From IMG/VR virus record IMGVR_UViG_3300020020_000123, positions 1 to 31,193 of that record: 31,193 nucleotides of DNA; one strand, given 5' to 3'. Shown in pieces: positions 8,975-16,017 of the stretch. Within the stretch, counting starts at the first letter, position 1. The number at the start of each line of letters is the position of its first letter. The notes beneath the pieces were generated by a model. That model was not told where the DNA came from, made no database searches, and was given only the letters and a program-made list of their open reading frames with translations. Origin of the DNA: a virus. The position numbers were made by a program, and so were the translations under genes.

Positions 8975-10333
8975 ATGGCTCAGATGTTTGTATGCAAGAA
9001 CTGTGGTATCACTTTTCGCGGTAAAGCCTCTAAGAAACCCCAGTGTTGCAGTATCGCTTGTCGCCGTGAGGCTGCAATCAATGCCCGCCAGAAAACTTGT
9101 CCGCAGTGCGGTAAAGAATTCCTGATAGACAGCGTTGCGCGGGATGCCGTTCATTGCAGTCGCCAATGCGCGGGCAAGGCGCAACGCATCATTCTTACCT
9201 GTATCTGCGAATATTGTGGCAAGACATTTGAAAAGCGTCCGAGTGGCCAACAAAGACATTGCAGCCACAAATGTGGACTTGCCGCGCAGAAGGGCAAGGA
9301 TCGCCCAAGCATGAAAGGCCGCACGCCCTGGAACGCTAAAGAGCGTCCGCCAAAAAACGTACTGTGCGAGTTGTACAAAGTGCAACATCTTTCGCCCGTC
9401 GAAATAGGAAGTCGATTTGAAGTGCAGGCTCAAACAATTCGCGGATGGTTGCATGATTACGGTATTCCTGTTCGGCCCGATCATATAGCGGCTCGTTTTC
9501 AGCCTGGCATGGAAGTTGCTCATAAGAAACCGGTACCAGACAAGGAAACCCTTTCTTACTTATATCTCGACTGGAAAATGACAACTGCTCAAATTGGCGA
9601 ACACTATCAAGCCAGCGGTAACACGGTTGGCAAGTGGCTCAAGCATCATGGAATTTCCGTGCGGCCCGCTGGAATTGGTTTGAATGCTCGCGGCATTGAG
9701 CTTCCTTCTGATGCCGAACTTCAACACATGATCCATACCGAACGTCTTACCTATCGCGAGGTAGGCGAGCGTTATGGCGTTGATTTGACGGCTGTTACGT
9801 ACTGGTTGGATCGTGCTGGCGTCGCGCGTCATAAGACTTGGCACGAACGGCATAACAACCCGCATGATTTGGCCGCCATGCAAGCGCTTTATGATGACGG
9901 CTTGTCGATGGAGCAAATCGGTCAACTGTATGGAGCAACGGCTACGCCGGTAAAGACTCTGTTTCAAGAACACAATATTGCCGCTCGTAATAGTGGGTGG
10001 TCTGGCGGTATTCGCTTCGAGACAAAGGATGGCAATCTGGTTCGCTCTACCTACGAGCGACGGGTAGCGAATTGGCTTTGCGATCAAGGTGTTGAGTATC
10101 TCTATGAACCTGTCCTGCCATTTCGAGGGCTTTGCGATTTTCTTGCCAATGGCTGGTACATAGAAGTCTGGGGTGTTGACTCGGCCAGCTATAAAGAACG
10201 CAAAGCAATCAAGCAAGCTCAATACAAAGCGCACCACGTGCCGCTGATCGAGCTGCCCTTTTACGCCTTCGATAGCCAACGCAAAGGCATGTGGGAGCGC
10301 CGGCTTGCGCGCTGTTTGATTGCACCAGATTAG
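8975..10333 (+). CDS. Modular homing endonuclease: 3 zinc ribbons, 4 HTH repeats, PD-(D/E)XK-like nuclease
   Basis: A 452-residue protein with three modules. Residues 7-29, 42-65 and 78-100 are C-x2-C...C-x3-C (or CC) zinc ribbons (C7/C10/C25/C29, C42/C45/C61/C65, C78/C81/C96/C100). Residues ~130-168, 193-231, 248-286 and 301-339 are four helix-turn-helix repeats of pattern L-x-x-L/M-Y...S/T-x-x-E/Q-I/V-G-x-x-Y...V/I-x-x-W-L. Residues ~355-445 form a Vsr/restriction-like nuclease with 'STYERRVANWL' (E361), 'GLCDFL' (D388) and 'WYIEVWG' (E397), so the usual Lys after the last acid is Trp, as in EDxHD-type phage nucleases. Its role would be cutting a target site to spread the element. It lies antisense inside the tail operon, ending 5 bp before the stop of a convergent tail gene. 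Codon use looks more A/T-rich than its neighbours. The ribosome site AGAAGG lies inside a leader hairpin. Confidence 0.8.
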   Translation: MAQMFVCKNCGITFRGKASKKPQCCSIACRREAAINARQKTCPQCGKEFLIDSVARDAVHCSRQCAGKAQRIILTCICEYCGKTFEKRPSGQQRHCSHKCGLAAQKGKDRPSMKGRTPWNAKERPPKNVLCELYKVQHLSPVEIGSRFEVQAQTIRGWLHDYGIPVRPDHIAARFQPGMEVAHKKPVPDKETLSYLYLDWKMTTAQIGEHYQASGNTVGKWLKHHGISVRPAGIGLNARGIELPSDAELQHMIHTERLTYREVGERYGVDLTAVTYWLDRAGVARHKTWHERHNNPHDLAAMQALYDDGLSMEQIGQLYGATATPVKTLFQEHNIAARNSGWSGGIRFETKDGNLVRSTYERRVANWLCDQGVEYLYEPVLPFRGLCDFLANGWYIEVWGVDSASYKERKAIKQAQYKAHHVPLIELPFYAFDSQRKGMWERRLARCLIAPD

Positions 10334-10338
10334 TTCGA

Positions 10339-10713
10339 TCACTTAGCCGCCAATTGCAGATTTATGATCCTTTGGCAATCTTGCATGAGCTTAGGCCCCC
10401 AATAATCTACGCTTTTGGAAATTACTCCAAAAGATCCTTGATGGGCAAGCTCGAGCCATATGGAGTACGGGACGTCATCGCCGTGGGCAAAGGTAAGCTC
10501 GGCAAAGACCGCCGGCGCTTGCGTCACGTCAACGTGCAGACCGGCCCGCGCCTTGCCGGTGATGTCATTCCAGGGAGCCGAGGCCTTCATCCACGCCTCG
10601 GCCTCTTGCGCCCGCGCTTCCGCCACGCGCCGCCCTGTCACAAATAGAGCCTGTGTATAGTTCTTATAGCCCTGGGGAAATACTTCTGTGGGTGGAACCG
10701 TCCACTTGAACAT
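10339..10713 (-). CDS. HK97 gp10-like tail/neck protein
   Basis: A 124-residue protein with the pattern 'EAWMKASAPWNDITGKARAG' followed by 'YSIWLELAHQG' and 'DYWGPKLMQDC', which is the signature of HK97 gp10-like head-tail joining or tail completion proteins (W-M-K...A-P-W-x-D-x-T-G-x-A-R...H...W-L-E). The start ATG at 10713 follows AAGGGGTG at good spacing. It lies after the tail chaperones rather than in the usual place before the tail tube, which is unusual. It is now separated from the tape measure gene by the plus-strand island. It would act in virion assembly at the head-tail junction. Confidence 0.75.
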   Translation of the reverse strand: MFKWTVPPTEVFPQGYKNYTQALFVTGRRVAEARAQEAEAWMKASAPWNDITGKARAGLHVDVTQAPAVFAELTFAHGDDVPYSIWLELAHQGSFGVISKSVDYWGPKLMQDCQRIINLQLAAK

Positions 10714-10716
10714 TCG

Positions 10717-11091
10717 TCACCCCTTTACCTCGTCAAAGTTTAAGCCCTGCACGCCGATGATGCCGTTTAAGTTGATAGCCTCGGCCTTACTGGTCACAAG
10801 TGCCTGCTCATCCCAGCTCGACTCGTCCCAGCCGCCGCCATCCTCTTCAGCGTCGTCATCCCGGGGGAATACAAATGCCGGATCAAGCAGTTGGCTAATC
10901 GAATAGCGCGGCTTTGACTGTTTGCGCTCTCCCACCTCAACCTCGACGGTTTCATGCAACATGTTCTCGACCAGCGTGCCGAAGGTGAGGACGGCGTTGT
11001 CGAGCATCCACGCCGCCAGTGCGTTATCTTCCCCGAATACTTCACTCGGCAGCCGGTGAAACTGGTTCGCCTTCCTCCACAATCGCCACAT
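10717..11091 (-). CDS. Tail assembly chaperone, second frame (gpT-like)
   Basis: A 124-residue frame overlapping the 3' end of the first chaperone by 50 bases. Position between tail tube and tape measure, small size and overlap are those of the G/GT chaperone pair of siphoviruses. It contains 'WMLDNAVLTFGTLVENML' and an acidic stretch (DDDAEEDGGG) at about residues 77-86. It may be translated alone from ATG 11091 (weak site AGG six bases upstream) or as a frameshifted extension of the upstream frame. The frame is open back to 11115. Reaching it from the first frame needs +1 or -2, not the common -1. No clear slippery sequence was found. Confidence 0.7.
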   Translation of the reverse strand: MWRLWRKANQFHRLPSEVFGEDNALAAWMLDNAVLTFGTLVENMLHETVEVEVGERKQSKPRYSISQLLDPAFVFPRDDDAEEDGGGWDESSWDEQALVTSKAEAINLNGIIGVQGLNFDEVKG

Positions 11092-11518
11092 CTCTCGCCT
11101 GTTCGAGACGAAAGGTTAAAAGCAGCTCGGCACCGCCCAAGGCCAGGCGAAAAATCCATTTTTTCTCGCCAATCGTCAGCTCCGAGACATCCGTGCCGTC
11201 GGCGATGCTCTTGGCCACAATGCGGTCGATGGCATCCACAAAGGCCAGCGCCTCTTCTGTGCCGGGCAGCTCGGTCGTCAAAAACGCACGCGCCGCCGCA
11301 TCCTGCCCTTCATACAGAGACCTCAGCAGCGTCGGCGTCAGGATGTCGGGGCAGTCGCCATCACGCAGCAGCATGTGCGGCTCTAGGGCACGCACGCGGA
11401 TGGTGCGCCCGCTGGGCAGCGTCTGCTCCCAGCCGTCGCGGCGCATGATCTTCATTTTGTCGCCGAATGGCTGTTCGCTGCCGCTACCGTTGCCGTTGCT
11501 TGGGCTGTGTCCGTTCAT
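11042..11518 (-). CDS. Tail assembly chaperone, first frame (gpG-like)
   Basis: A 158-residue protein immediately after the tail tube gene, its ATG overlapping the tube stop (TAATG). The core reads 'PSGRTIRVRALEPHMLLRDGD' and 'GEKKWIFRLALGGAELLL', of the type seen in tail assembly chaperones that resemble Gly-Asn-rich gpG proteins. The N-terminus is a Ser/Gly/Asn tail. It should bind the tape measure protein during tail building and not end up in the virion. The second frame overlaps its last ~16 codons, as in most long-tailed phages. Confidence 0.78.
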   Translation of the reverse strand: MNGHSPSNGNGSGSEQPFGDKMKIMRRDGWEQTLPSGRTIRVRALEPHMLLRDGDCPDILTPTLLRSLYEGQDAAARAFLTTELPGTEEALAFVDAIDRIVAKSIADGTDVSELTIGEKKWIFRLALGGAELLLTFRLEQARDVAIVEEGEPVSPAAE

Positions 11519-12060
11519 TAGGTCGTCGCCAGTGGCAAGGCCAGCGGGTGATAGGCGTTGTAGTGGCGCAGGCGTAACATGCCGTTAATCGGCCCTTCCT
11601 GCACGCCCTGGAAATCAGCCTGCGGAATCATGTACGAATCGACGGCGGCGTTGAGCTGCAGGTTGCCGGCCAGCTTGGCTTTGGGCAATAGGAAGTGCAG
11701 GTCGCCCACGCCGCCGCTGCCGACGATGTGGCCGACAATGGCGATATAGGGCACATTGTCGGCGTCAGAGACTTTTAGATCGTAGTAATTTGCATTAGAC
11801 ACCAAAGTCCCGCCCAGCCACATGTCGAGCACGTTGAGGTCAATCGACGCCTCCTGAATCGACAAGGTAGCCGATACCATCGTGGTGTAGCGGTCTAAGA
11901 CCACATCGTCGCCGCGCAGCTCGTCGCTTTCGACGACCCATTGCAAGTTAGCTCCGCGCGCACCCGTGATGGGGTAGAGCGTGCCGTAGCTGTTCTCGGC
12001 CGTCCAAGTGGCCATCGCCAGGCCTCGGATTCCTCTATGATAGGTAATAAGATTGGCCAT
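11518..12060 (-). CDS. Major tail tube protein
   Basis: A 180-residue protein with the strongest ribosome site in this segment (AAGGATG, 8 bases before ATG 12060), as expected of an abundant virion component. Sequence is beta-rich: 'LDRYTTMVSATLSIQEASID', 'IVGHIVGSGGVGDLHFLLPK', 'MLRLRHYNAYHPLALPLATT'. The pattern of a sensitising strand pair then a hydrophobic 'NVLDMWLGG' segment fits tail tube proteins of the gpV/Hcp fold. It is followed directly by the two tail chaperones. The call rests on synteny, size and beta character. Confidence 0.8.
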   Translation of the reverse strand: MANLITYHRGIRGLAMATWTAENSYGTLYPITGARGANLQWVVESDELRGDDVVLDRYTTMVSATLSIQEASIDLNVLDMWLGGTLVSNANYYDLKVSDADNVPYIAIVGHIVGSGGVGDLHFLLPKAKLAGNLQLNAAVDSYMIPQADFQGVQEGPINGMLRLRHYNAYHPLALPLATT

Positions 12061-12080
12061 ATTGTTTCCATCCTTCTTTG

Positions 12081-12536
12081 CTAAATTGGCATCATGACAA
12101 ACGGCACCACATAATCGACGCGCTCCATACTGGCATCCTGCAACGCGCCCGTATCCCGTTGGCGGGACAACGTATTGGACAGGTAAATCTCAAAGCTGTC
12201 AGGCAGCACGGCTCCTTGCAGGAGGCGATAGATGTTCGGCTTGGCGGCATCGATGGCCGTATAGGTCGTATCTTGATAGAGCCAAAGCTCGATGACCTGG
12301 TTGGCGCTGGTGACTTTGCCCGCCACGTCGCCGGCCTCAAAGGTGGGGATGTCGCCACGCTGCTTGACGATGGCGCAGGGCAAAAGATAGCCGTCGGCGT
12401 CAAAGCAATCAGGGCAGGAATCACGCGTAATGCCCGCCGGGCCTAAGTCGCCAGAGACAAAAATGCCGCCGCTAAGGATGGCGGTCAGGCTGCTGTCGGC
12501 TTGCAGGATAGTGGCGATTTGTTCTTCTCGGCTCAC
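12081..12536 (-). CDS. Tail completion/tail terminator-like protein
   Basis: A 151-residue protein starting at GTG 12536, whose GTGA overlaps the stop of the glycosyltransferase. The GAGGG seven bases upstream supports this start over an in-frame ATG at 12569. Sequence 'REEQIATILQADSSLTAILSGGIF' then 'ANQVIELWLYQDTTYTAID' and 'RVDYVVPFVMMPI' is the layout of tail terminator or connector proteins that cap the tube (alpha helix, then paired beta strands). It sits just before the tail tube gene, the usual slot. The segment 'CPDCFDADGYLLPC' gives three cysteines, which is unusual but not obviously functional. Confidence 0.65.
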   Translation of the reverse strand: MSREEQIATILQADSSLTAILSGGIFVSGDLGPAGITRDSCPDCFDADGYLLPCAIVKQRGDIPTFEAGDVAGKVTSANQVIELWLYQDTTYTAIDAAKPNIYRLLQGAVLPDSFEIYLSNTLSRQRDTGALQDASMERVDYVVPFVMMPI

Positions 12537-13582
12537 GCGTGCACCCTCACCCTCTCGACATCTTTCCAAATCTCCAGCACACCCTTGGCAAATTCAGGCC
12601 ACGAGTAGAGCTCACGCACCGCCGCGGCCTTAGCGGGCAACGTCAAACGCTGGCTCTCCCAATCTTCGGCAATGGCGCGTAGGGTGGCAGCCAACTCGTT
12701 GACATCCACCTGCGCCCACTCGCCTAGTTCCTTGCCGGCGTACTTGGGCGTATCACGCCAACCCGCCTTGACCAGCCGGTAAGGCAGCGCAACGCCCCAG
12801 GCTTCCAGATCGTCGGCGGTGCCACTCCAGCCGGTCGTTAAGGCGAGGCCGCCTGTGGCCGCGTACTCTCTGGGAATCAGCCCAAATCCCTCGCCACAGT
12901 GAGCGTTAATCAGGACATCGCTGCGAGAATACAAGGCGTACAACTCGGCTTCGCTCAAATCCGCCTGGATCGTCTCGATGTTTGGATTGGTAAAGTTCAG
13001 GCCGGTTCTGGGTCTACGGCTTTTGAGGATGAGCCGGTAATTGGGGTCATCGCCAAAAGCGCGTAGGAAAGCTTGCAGCGCCATGTGACCGCCCTTGCGC
13101 TCCCCTCGGTCGATAAAGGCCAGAAATGTCAGGCGTGCGCCTTGATGCGCACGCTCCTGGTAACGGTAGATGTCGCCGATGCCCAAGGGCACCACGTGAA
13201 TCGGCGACCGCACACCGCTATCGGCAAAGACCTCGGCACAAAAGCGGCTTGGCACGATCACGGCGTCGCACGCATTGAGCGGCGTCACCCAATCATCTTC
13301 GCTGCCAAGCGCGTCGGCGGGCAGGCGCGTACTCTCAAACATCGTGATGGCCACATGCGGCCCCTGGCGCAAGCGTTCGCCGTGATAGGCAAAGGTGTCC
13401 ACCGGCCCCAGCACGATGCCTCCGGGGGCCGTGTGCGCATGGGCACGCGGTAGGTCGGGCGCTGGCCCATAGAGATCTACTTCGACACCCATGCGTTCGA
13501 GATGGCGTACCAGTTGCAAGCCAATCAGCCCGTAGGATTCCCAGGGGTCAAGCAGCACCGGCACGTAGAAGGGGATCCTCAC
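12533..13582 (-). CDS. Glycosyltransferase family 4-like (GT-B fold)
   Basis: A 349-residue GT-B protein. The N-terminal half carries 'GLIGLQLVRHLERMGVEVDLYG' type Rossmann features and 'DAVIVPSRFCAEVF'. The C-terminal half has 'FLAFIDRGERKGGHMALQAF' and the E-x7-E motif EGFGLIPRE (E231, E239) that binds the nucleotide sugar in GT4 enzymes. It starts at GTG 13582, overlapping the preceding small gene by GTGA, and its stop overlaps the GTG of the tail completion gene, so it is translated with the structural genes. It has no signal peptide or membrane segment and should act in the cytoplasm. A likely but unproven target is a virion protein. DNA or a host surface sugar are alternatives. Confidence 0.85.
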   Translation of the reverse strand: MRIPFYVPVLLDPWESYGLIGLQLVRHLERMGVEVDLYGPAPDLPRAHAHTAPGGIVLGPVDTFAYHGERLRQGPHVAITMFESTRLPADALGSEDDWVTPLNACDAVIVPSRFCAEVFADSGVRSPIHVVPLGIGDIYRYQERAHQGARLTFLAFIDRGERKGGHMALQAFLRAFGDDPNYRLILKSRRPRTGLNFTNPNIETIQADLSEAELYALYSRSDVLINAHCGEGFGLIPREYAATGGLALTTGWSGTADDLEAWGVALPYRLVKAGWRDTPKYAGKELGEWAQVDVNELAATLRAIAEDWESQRLTLPAKAAAVRELYSWPEFAKGVLEIWKDVERVRVHA

Positions 13583-13842
13583 GCATCCTCTTCCTCATCA
13601 TCAAATACTTCGGTCTCAACGGTTTCGGTGGTGGCGCTGACAGCATCTTCCGGCAACCCCGCGTCTTTGACCTGTACCAGGTTGCCGTCCAGGATTGCCT
13701 GCTCGACCGCCGGCGTCCTGGCGACCTTGACTACCTCGCCGTCACCGATCACAGTTGCCTCGCCATCGGGGTGCGCTTCGTTTTGCTCGGCAAAGGCGAT
13801 CTTGCCGTCATCTTTAGCCGCTTTGACATGGATGGATTCCAT
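13579..13842 (-). CDS. Small acidic head-tail region protein of unknown function
   Basis: An 87-residue acidic protein with 'DGKIAFAEQNEAHPDGEATV' and an extreme tail (FDDEEEDA). ATG 13842 has TAAGGA at 8 bases, so I prefer it to the TTG at 13860. It lies between a connector gene and the glycosyltransferase and overlaps the latter by four bases. I do not recognise a family. Similar small acidic proteins sit among connector genes in many siphoviruses. Confidence 0.65.
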   Translation of the reverse strand: MESIHVKAAKDDGKIAFAEQNEAHPDGEATVIGDGEVVKVARTPAVEQAILDGNLVQVKDAGLPEDAVSATTETVETEVFDDEEEDA

Positions 13843-13862
13843 CTGATAGTCCTTACTCAAAA

Positions 13863-14216
13863 CTAGCCCTGGGCGACCGCAATGCCCTGAATCTCGCCAA
13901 GTTGCAGGATGACGTCTATCACCGTATAAGCGTCGCCCCCAAAGTTAAAGCGATAGCCCTCGCTGATGACCGAATCAACAAGGCTTGGATGCCCGCGCAC
14001 GCCGTAGATAATCAGGTTCATGCGCGGCGCCGCCCCCGCTGCGCTGCTGGCCAGGGAGGCGCGGTTGTCATACTCCAATCGCAGACTTTGCGCCGGCAGC
14101 GTCGCCCCAGCCGCCGTCTTGAAAACGACCGACGTGGGTTTTTCCCCGATACGCTTGGCGGCATCCTGCGCCCGCTGAGTGATGCGTTTGGCCTGGATGG
14201 GTGAAGTGGGGATCAT
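13863..14216 (-). CDS. Head-tail connector/stopper-like protein
   Basis: A 117-residue protein directly following the adaptor-like gene (one base between stop and ATG 14216). N-terminal helix 'AKRITQRAQDAAKRIGEKPTS', then beta strands 'LRLEYDNRASL', 'RMNLIIYGVRGHPSL', 'GYRFNFGGDAYTVIDVILQL'. The last segment, with a residue pattern for a small SH3-like barrel, resembles stopper proteins that close the portal channel. The assignment rests on position between adaptor and tail completion genes plus this layout. Confidence 0.6.
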   Translation of the reverse strand: MIPTSPIQAKRITQRAQDAAKRIGEKPTSVVFKTAAGATLPAQSLRLEYDNRASLASSAAGAAPRMNLIIYGVRGHPSLVDSVISEGYRFNFGGDAYTVIDVILQLGEIQGIAVAQG

Positions 14217-14217
14217 T

Positions 14218-14571
14218 TCAAATCACCTGGAAGATGGCAACGCCACCGCCCGCCCCGCCCATCGCCGCCTTATCAAGCTTGCGGTTCCACAGGTCGAGCA
14301 ATTTGCCGTAGTGGTCAAACAACTGGCTGGCCTTCTCCGTCGAGTTGTTCTGCGTGTAATCGGTCGATGTGACAGATGAGGCGTACAGTTGCTCCAGGGT
14401 CAGCACGCGCGTAGAGGCAAACTGGGCGCCGGCGGGATTGGTGGGGTCAGGATAGATGAGCGCGGCGCGGTCGAAGTTATCTTCGGCCTGTGCATCGGGC
14501 AGCGTTACCGTGTCGGTGGCCGCCAAGCCGCAATCTAGGCGCAAGCGCTCATAATCCTGTGGGGTGGCCAT
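14218..14571 (-). CDS. Head-tail adaptor-like protein
   Basis: A 117-residue mostly helical protein ('TPQDYERLRLDCGL', 'AEDNFDRAALIYPDP', 'TEKASQLFDHYGKLLDLWNRKLDKA'). It follows the capsid and a small protein and precedes the stopper-like gene, which is where siphoviruses encode the helical adaptor ring (gp6/gp15 type) that docks on the portal. It ends with a Gly-rich tail. The stop lies one base from the next ATG, so the two are translated together. Confidence 0.6.
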   Translation of the reverse strand: MATPQDYERLRLDCGLAATDTVTLPDAQAEDNFDRAALIYPDPTNPAGAQFASTRVLTLEQLYASSVTSTDYTQNNSTEKASQLFDHYGKLLDLWNRKLDKAAMGGAGGGVAIFQVI

Positions 14572-14573
14572 GG

Positions 14574-14927
14574 TTAGCTCGGTCGCTTGGGCACAGCCGG
14601 GCCGCTGGGTGACGACGTAGTGCCATCCGCGGGCGCATCCTGGTCACGCTTGGCAGCGGCGTCCGCCGGCTCCAGCTTATCCTCAAAGCCGGCGGCTTCG
14701 GCCTCGGTCAACTCGACCGTATCGCCGGCCTCTAGGGGCGGATTGCTGCCCCACGTCTGCCCTTCTTTGACGACGTAGGTTTGCGTCTCCCCTGCTTTGC
14801 GCTTAGCTTCGGCGTCACGCTGTTCTGTCGTGCCGCGCTGACCTGCTGTGCGGCGTTGCTCTTCGGTGCGGCGCTGTTGTTCATCGGCGCGGCGTTGTTC
14901 CTCTGGGCTCTTCTGTTGTTCGGACAT
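14574..14927 (-). CDS. Small head-region protein with Gln/Arg-rich N-terminus
   Basis: A 117-residue protein whose first ~45 residues are low complexity (E-Q-Q-R-R-T-E-E-Q-R-R type). They are followed by a small domain 'YVVKEGQTWGSNPPLEAGDTV' and 'ELTEAEAAGFEDKLEP', the form seen in short phage head proteins where a strand is followed by G-D-x-V/I-E-L-T-x-x-E-A. The C-terminal 25 residues are disordered. It lies between the major capsid and adaptor genes. Ribosome site GAGGAG is 8 bases before ATG 14927. The role is unknown. Confidence 0.7.
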   Translation of the reverse strand: MSEQQKSPEEQRRADEQQRRTEEQRRTAGQRGTTEQRDAEAKRKAGETQTYVVKEGQTWGSNPPLEAGDTVELTEAEAAGFEDKLEPADAAAKRDQDAPADGTTSSPSGPAVPKRPS

Positions 14928-14978
14928 TTTCTAAGCTCCTCGTATCTTCGTTGCAAAAGTTAATTCATATTCAATGAG

Positions 14979-16007
14979 CTACGCCCCAGTTGCATGGACT
15001 ACGCCGCTTCTGGCGCCGGCCGAACCCTTGACAATCGGCGTGGTCACGGCCATCACCTTGAATGAATTGAGCATACGGTCGCCACTGACCCACTCCCGCG
15101 TGGTGCTGGGGAAGTAGCCGGGCACATAGGCAATCTGCACGACATCAGCGGTTAACTGCACCAATAACACGGTGCCGTCAGCCAACTGCGGAATCTGCTC
15201 ATAGGCCACGACGCCCTGCATACGCAGGATGCGGTCACGCGGCGTGTCACCGCTGCCGTCGGTGGTGTAGATGAAGGCGGCTTCGTTGAACTGCGTGCCG
15301 GAGACAAAGACGCCGTAAGGCCCATAATAGCCGTCGGCTTGCGCAGCCCCGATCATGCCGGCGATGGTCTTGGTGGCATTGCCGTCGGTGGCCCAATCGC
15401 CGCCGCCAAAGCTGGTAGCGGTGCCGGTGTTGCGGTTGGGATGGGTGGTCAGGCCGTAGATAGTTTGGCCGAGGATATTGATGCTGGTGTCACCGAGGAT
15501 GAGCATGTCCTCAATCTTCTCGGCCACCACGCGGGCGGCAGCGGCAGCGTTGGCCACATCGAGACCGTCACCCAACATGCGGCTGGATTGGAGCAAGCGC
15601 TCGTCGAGCTCAAACTCCTTGGCCACAACGGGCACCGGCACGCCGGCAATCGTAAAGTCAGCCAGGTCTTTTTCCACCGAGGCATGGCCGCGGATGGTAG
15701 CGCTGGCGGCCGTCATCTCACCAATTTGGTTGTACTGGGCGATGATGGTGCCGAGGCTGCCCAGGCGGCGCGTCAAGCCGCGGCTGACCAGTAGATTGGT
15801 CAAGCGCAGCGGTGGCACGGCGGCGGCGATAATCTGGCTGTCAAGCTCCGCCCATTCCGTGCTGCGCAGCGCCGAGTTGACGCGTAAGCCGCGTGAGCTG
15901 GTGATGGTGACCTCGCCGGTACGTTTGTTGACCGTCGGTCGCCCGCCGAGAATGGCCTGTTGCCCTGCACTCGAATTGAGATCGAGTATCTGTAAATTTG
16001 AGTTCAT
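14979..16007 (-). CDS. Major capsid protein, encapsulin-like HK97 fold
   Basis: A 342-residue protein. ATG 16007 is preceded by AGGAG at good spacing, a strong site, so I reject the longer frame up to 16100. 'REWVSGDRMLNSFKVM' near the C-terminus and 'RGLTRRLGSLGTIIAQYNQ', 'VPVPVVAKEFELDERLLQSS', 'VAEKIEDMLILGDTS' match the pattern of HK97-fold capsids of the type related to family 1 encapsulins (P-V-P-V-x-x-K-x-F-x-L-D-x-R-x-L-x-x-S-R). There is no N-terminal delta domain, which fits with scaffold being supplied by the DUF2213 gene two genes upstream. It should be the most abundant head protein. Confidence 0.9.
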   Translation of the reverse strand: MNSNLQILDLNSSAGQQAILGGRPTVNKRTGEVTITSSRGLRVNSALRSTEWAELDSQIIAAAVPPLRLTNLLVSRGLTRRLGSLGTIIAQYNQIGEMTAASATIRGHASVEKDLADFTIAGVPVPVVAKEFELDERLLQSSRMLGDGLDVANAAAAARVVAEKIEDMLILGDTSINILGQTIYGLTTHPNRNTGTATSFGGGDWATDGNATKTIAGMIGAAQADGYYGPYGVFVSGTQFNEAAFIYTTDGSGDTPRDRILRMQGVVAYEQIPQLADGTVLLVQLTADVVQIAYVPGYFPSTTREWVSGDRMLNSFKVMAVTTPIVKGSAGARSGVVHATGA

Positions 16008-16017
16008 GTTTAGTCTC

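Noticed and set aside
8842-10333. HEARO/IscB-type RNA-guided system (RNA next to nuclease)
   Set aside because: The nuclease lacks RuvC and HNH motifs and the leader is short and overlaps the start signals. A cis-regulatory RNA is simpler.
8796-10338. Group I intron carrying the nuclease
   Set aside because: No host gene is interrupted, the nuclease is antisense to the surrounding genes, and I see no intron core (P3-P8 or guanosine site).
9560-10342. 260-codon open frame antisense to the nuclease
   Set aside because: It is a shadow of the nuclease gene, which has clear zinc-ribbon and HTH patterns on the plus strand.
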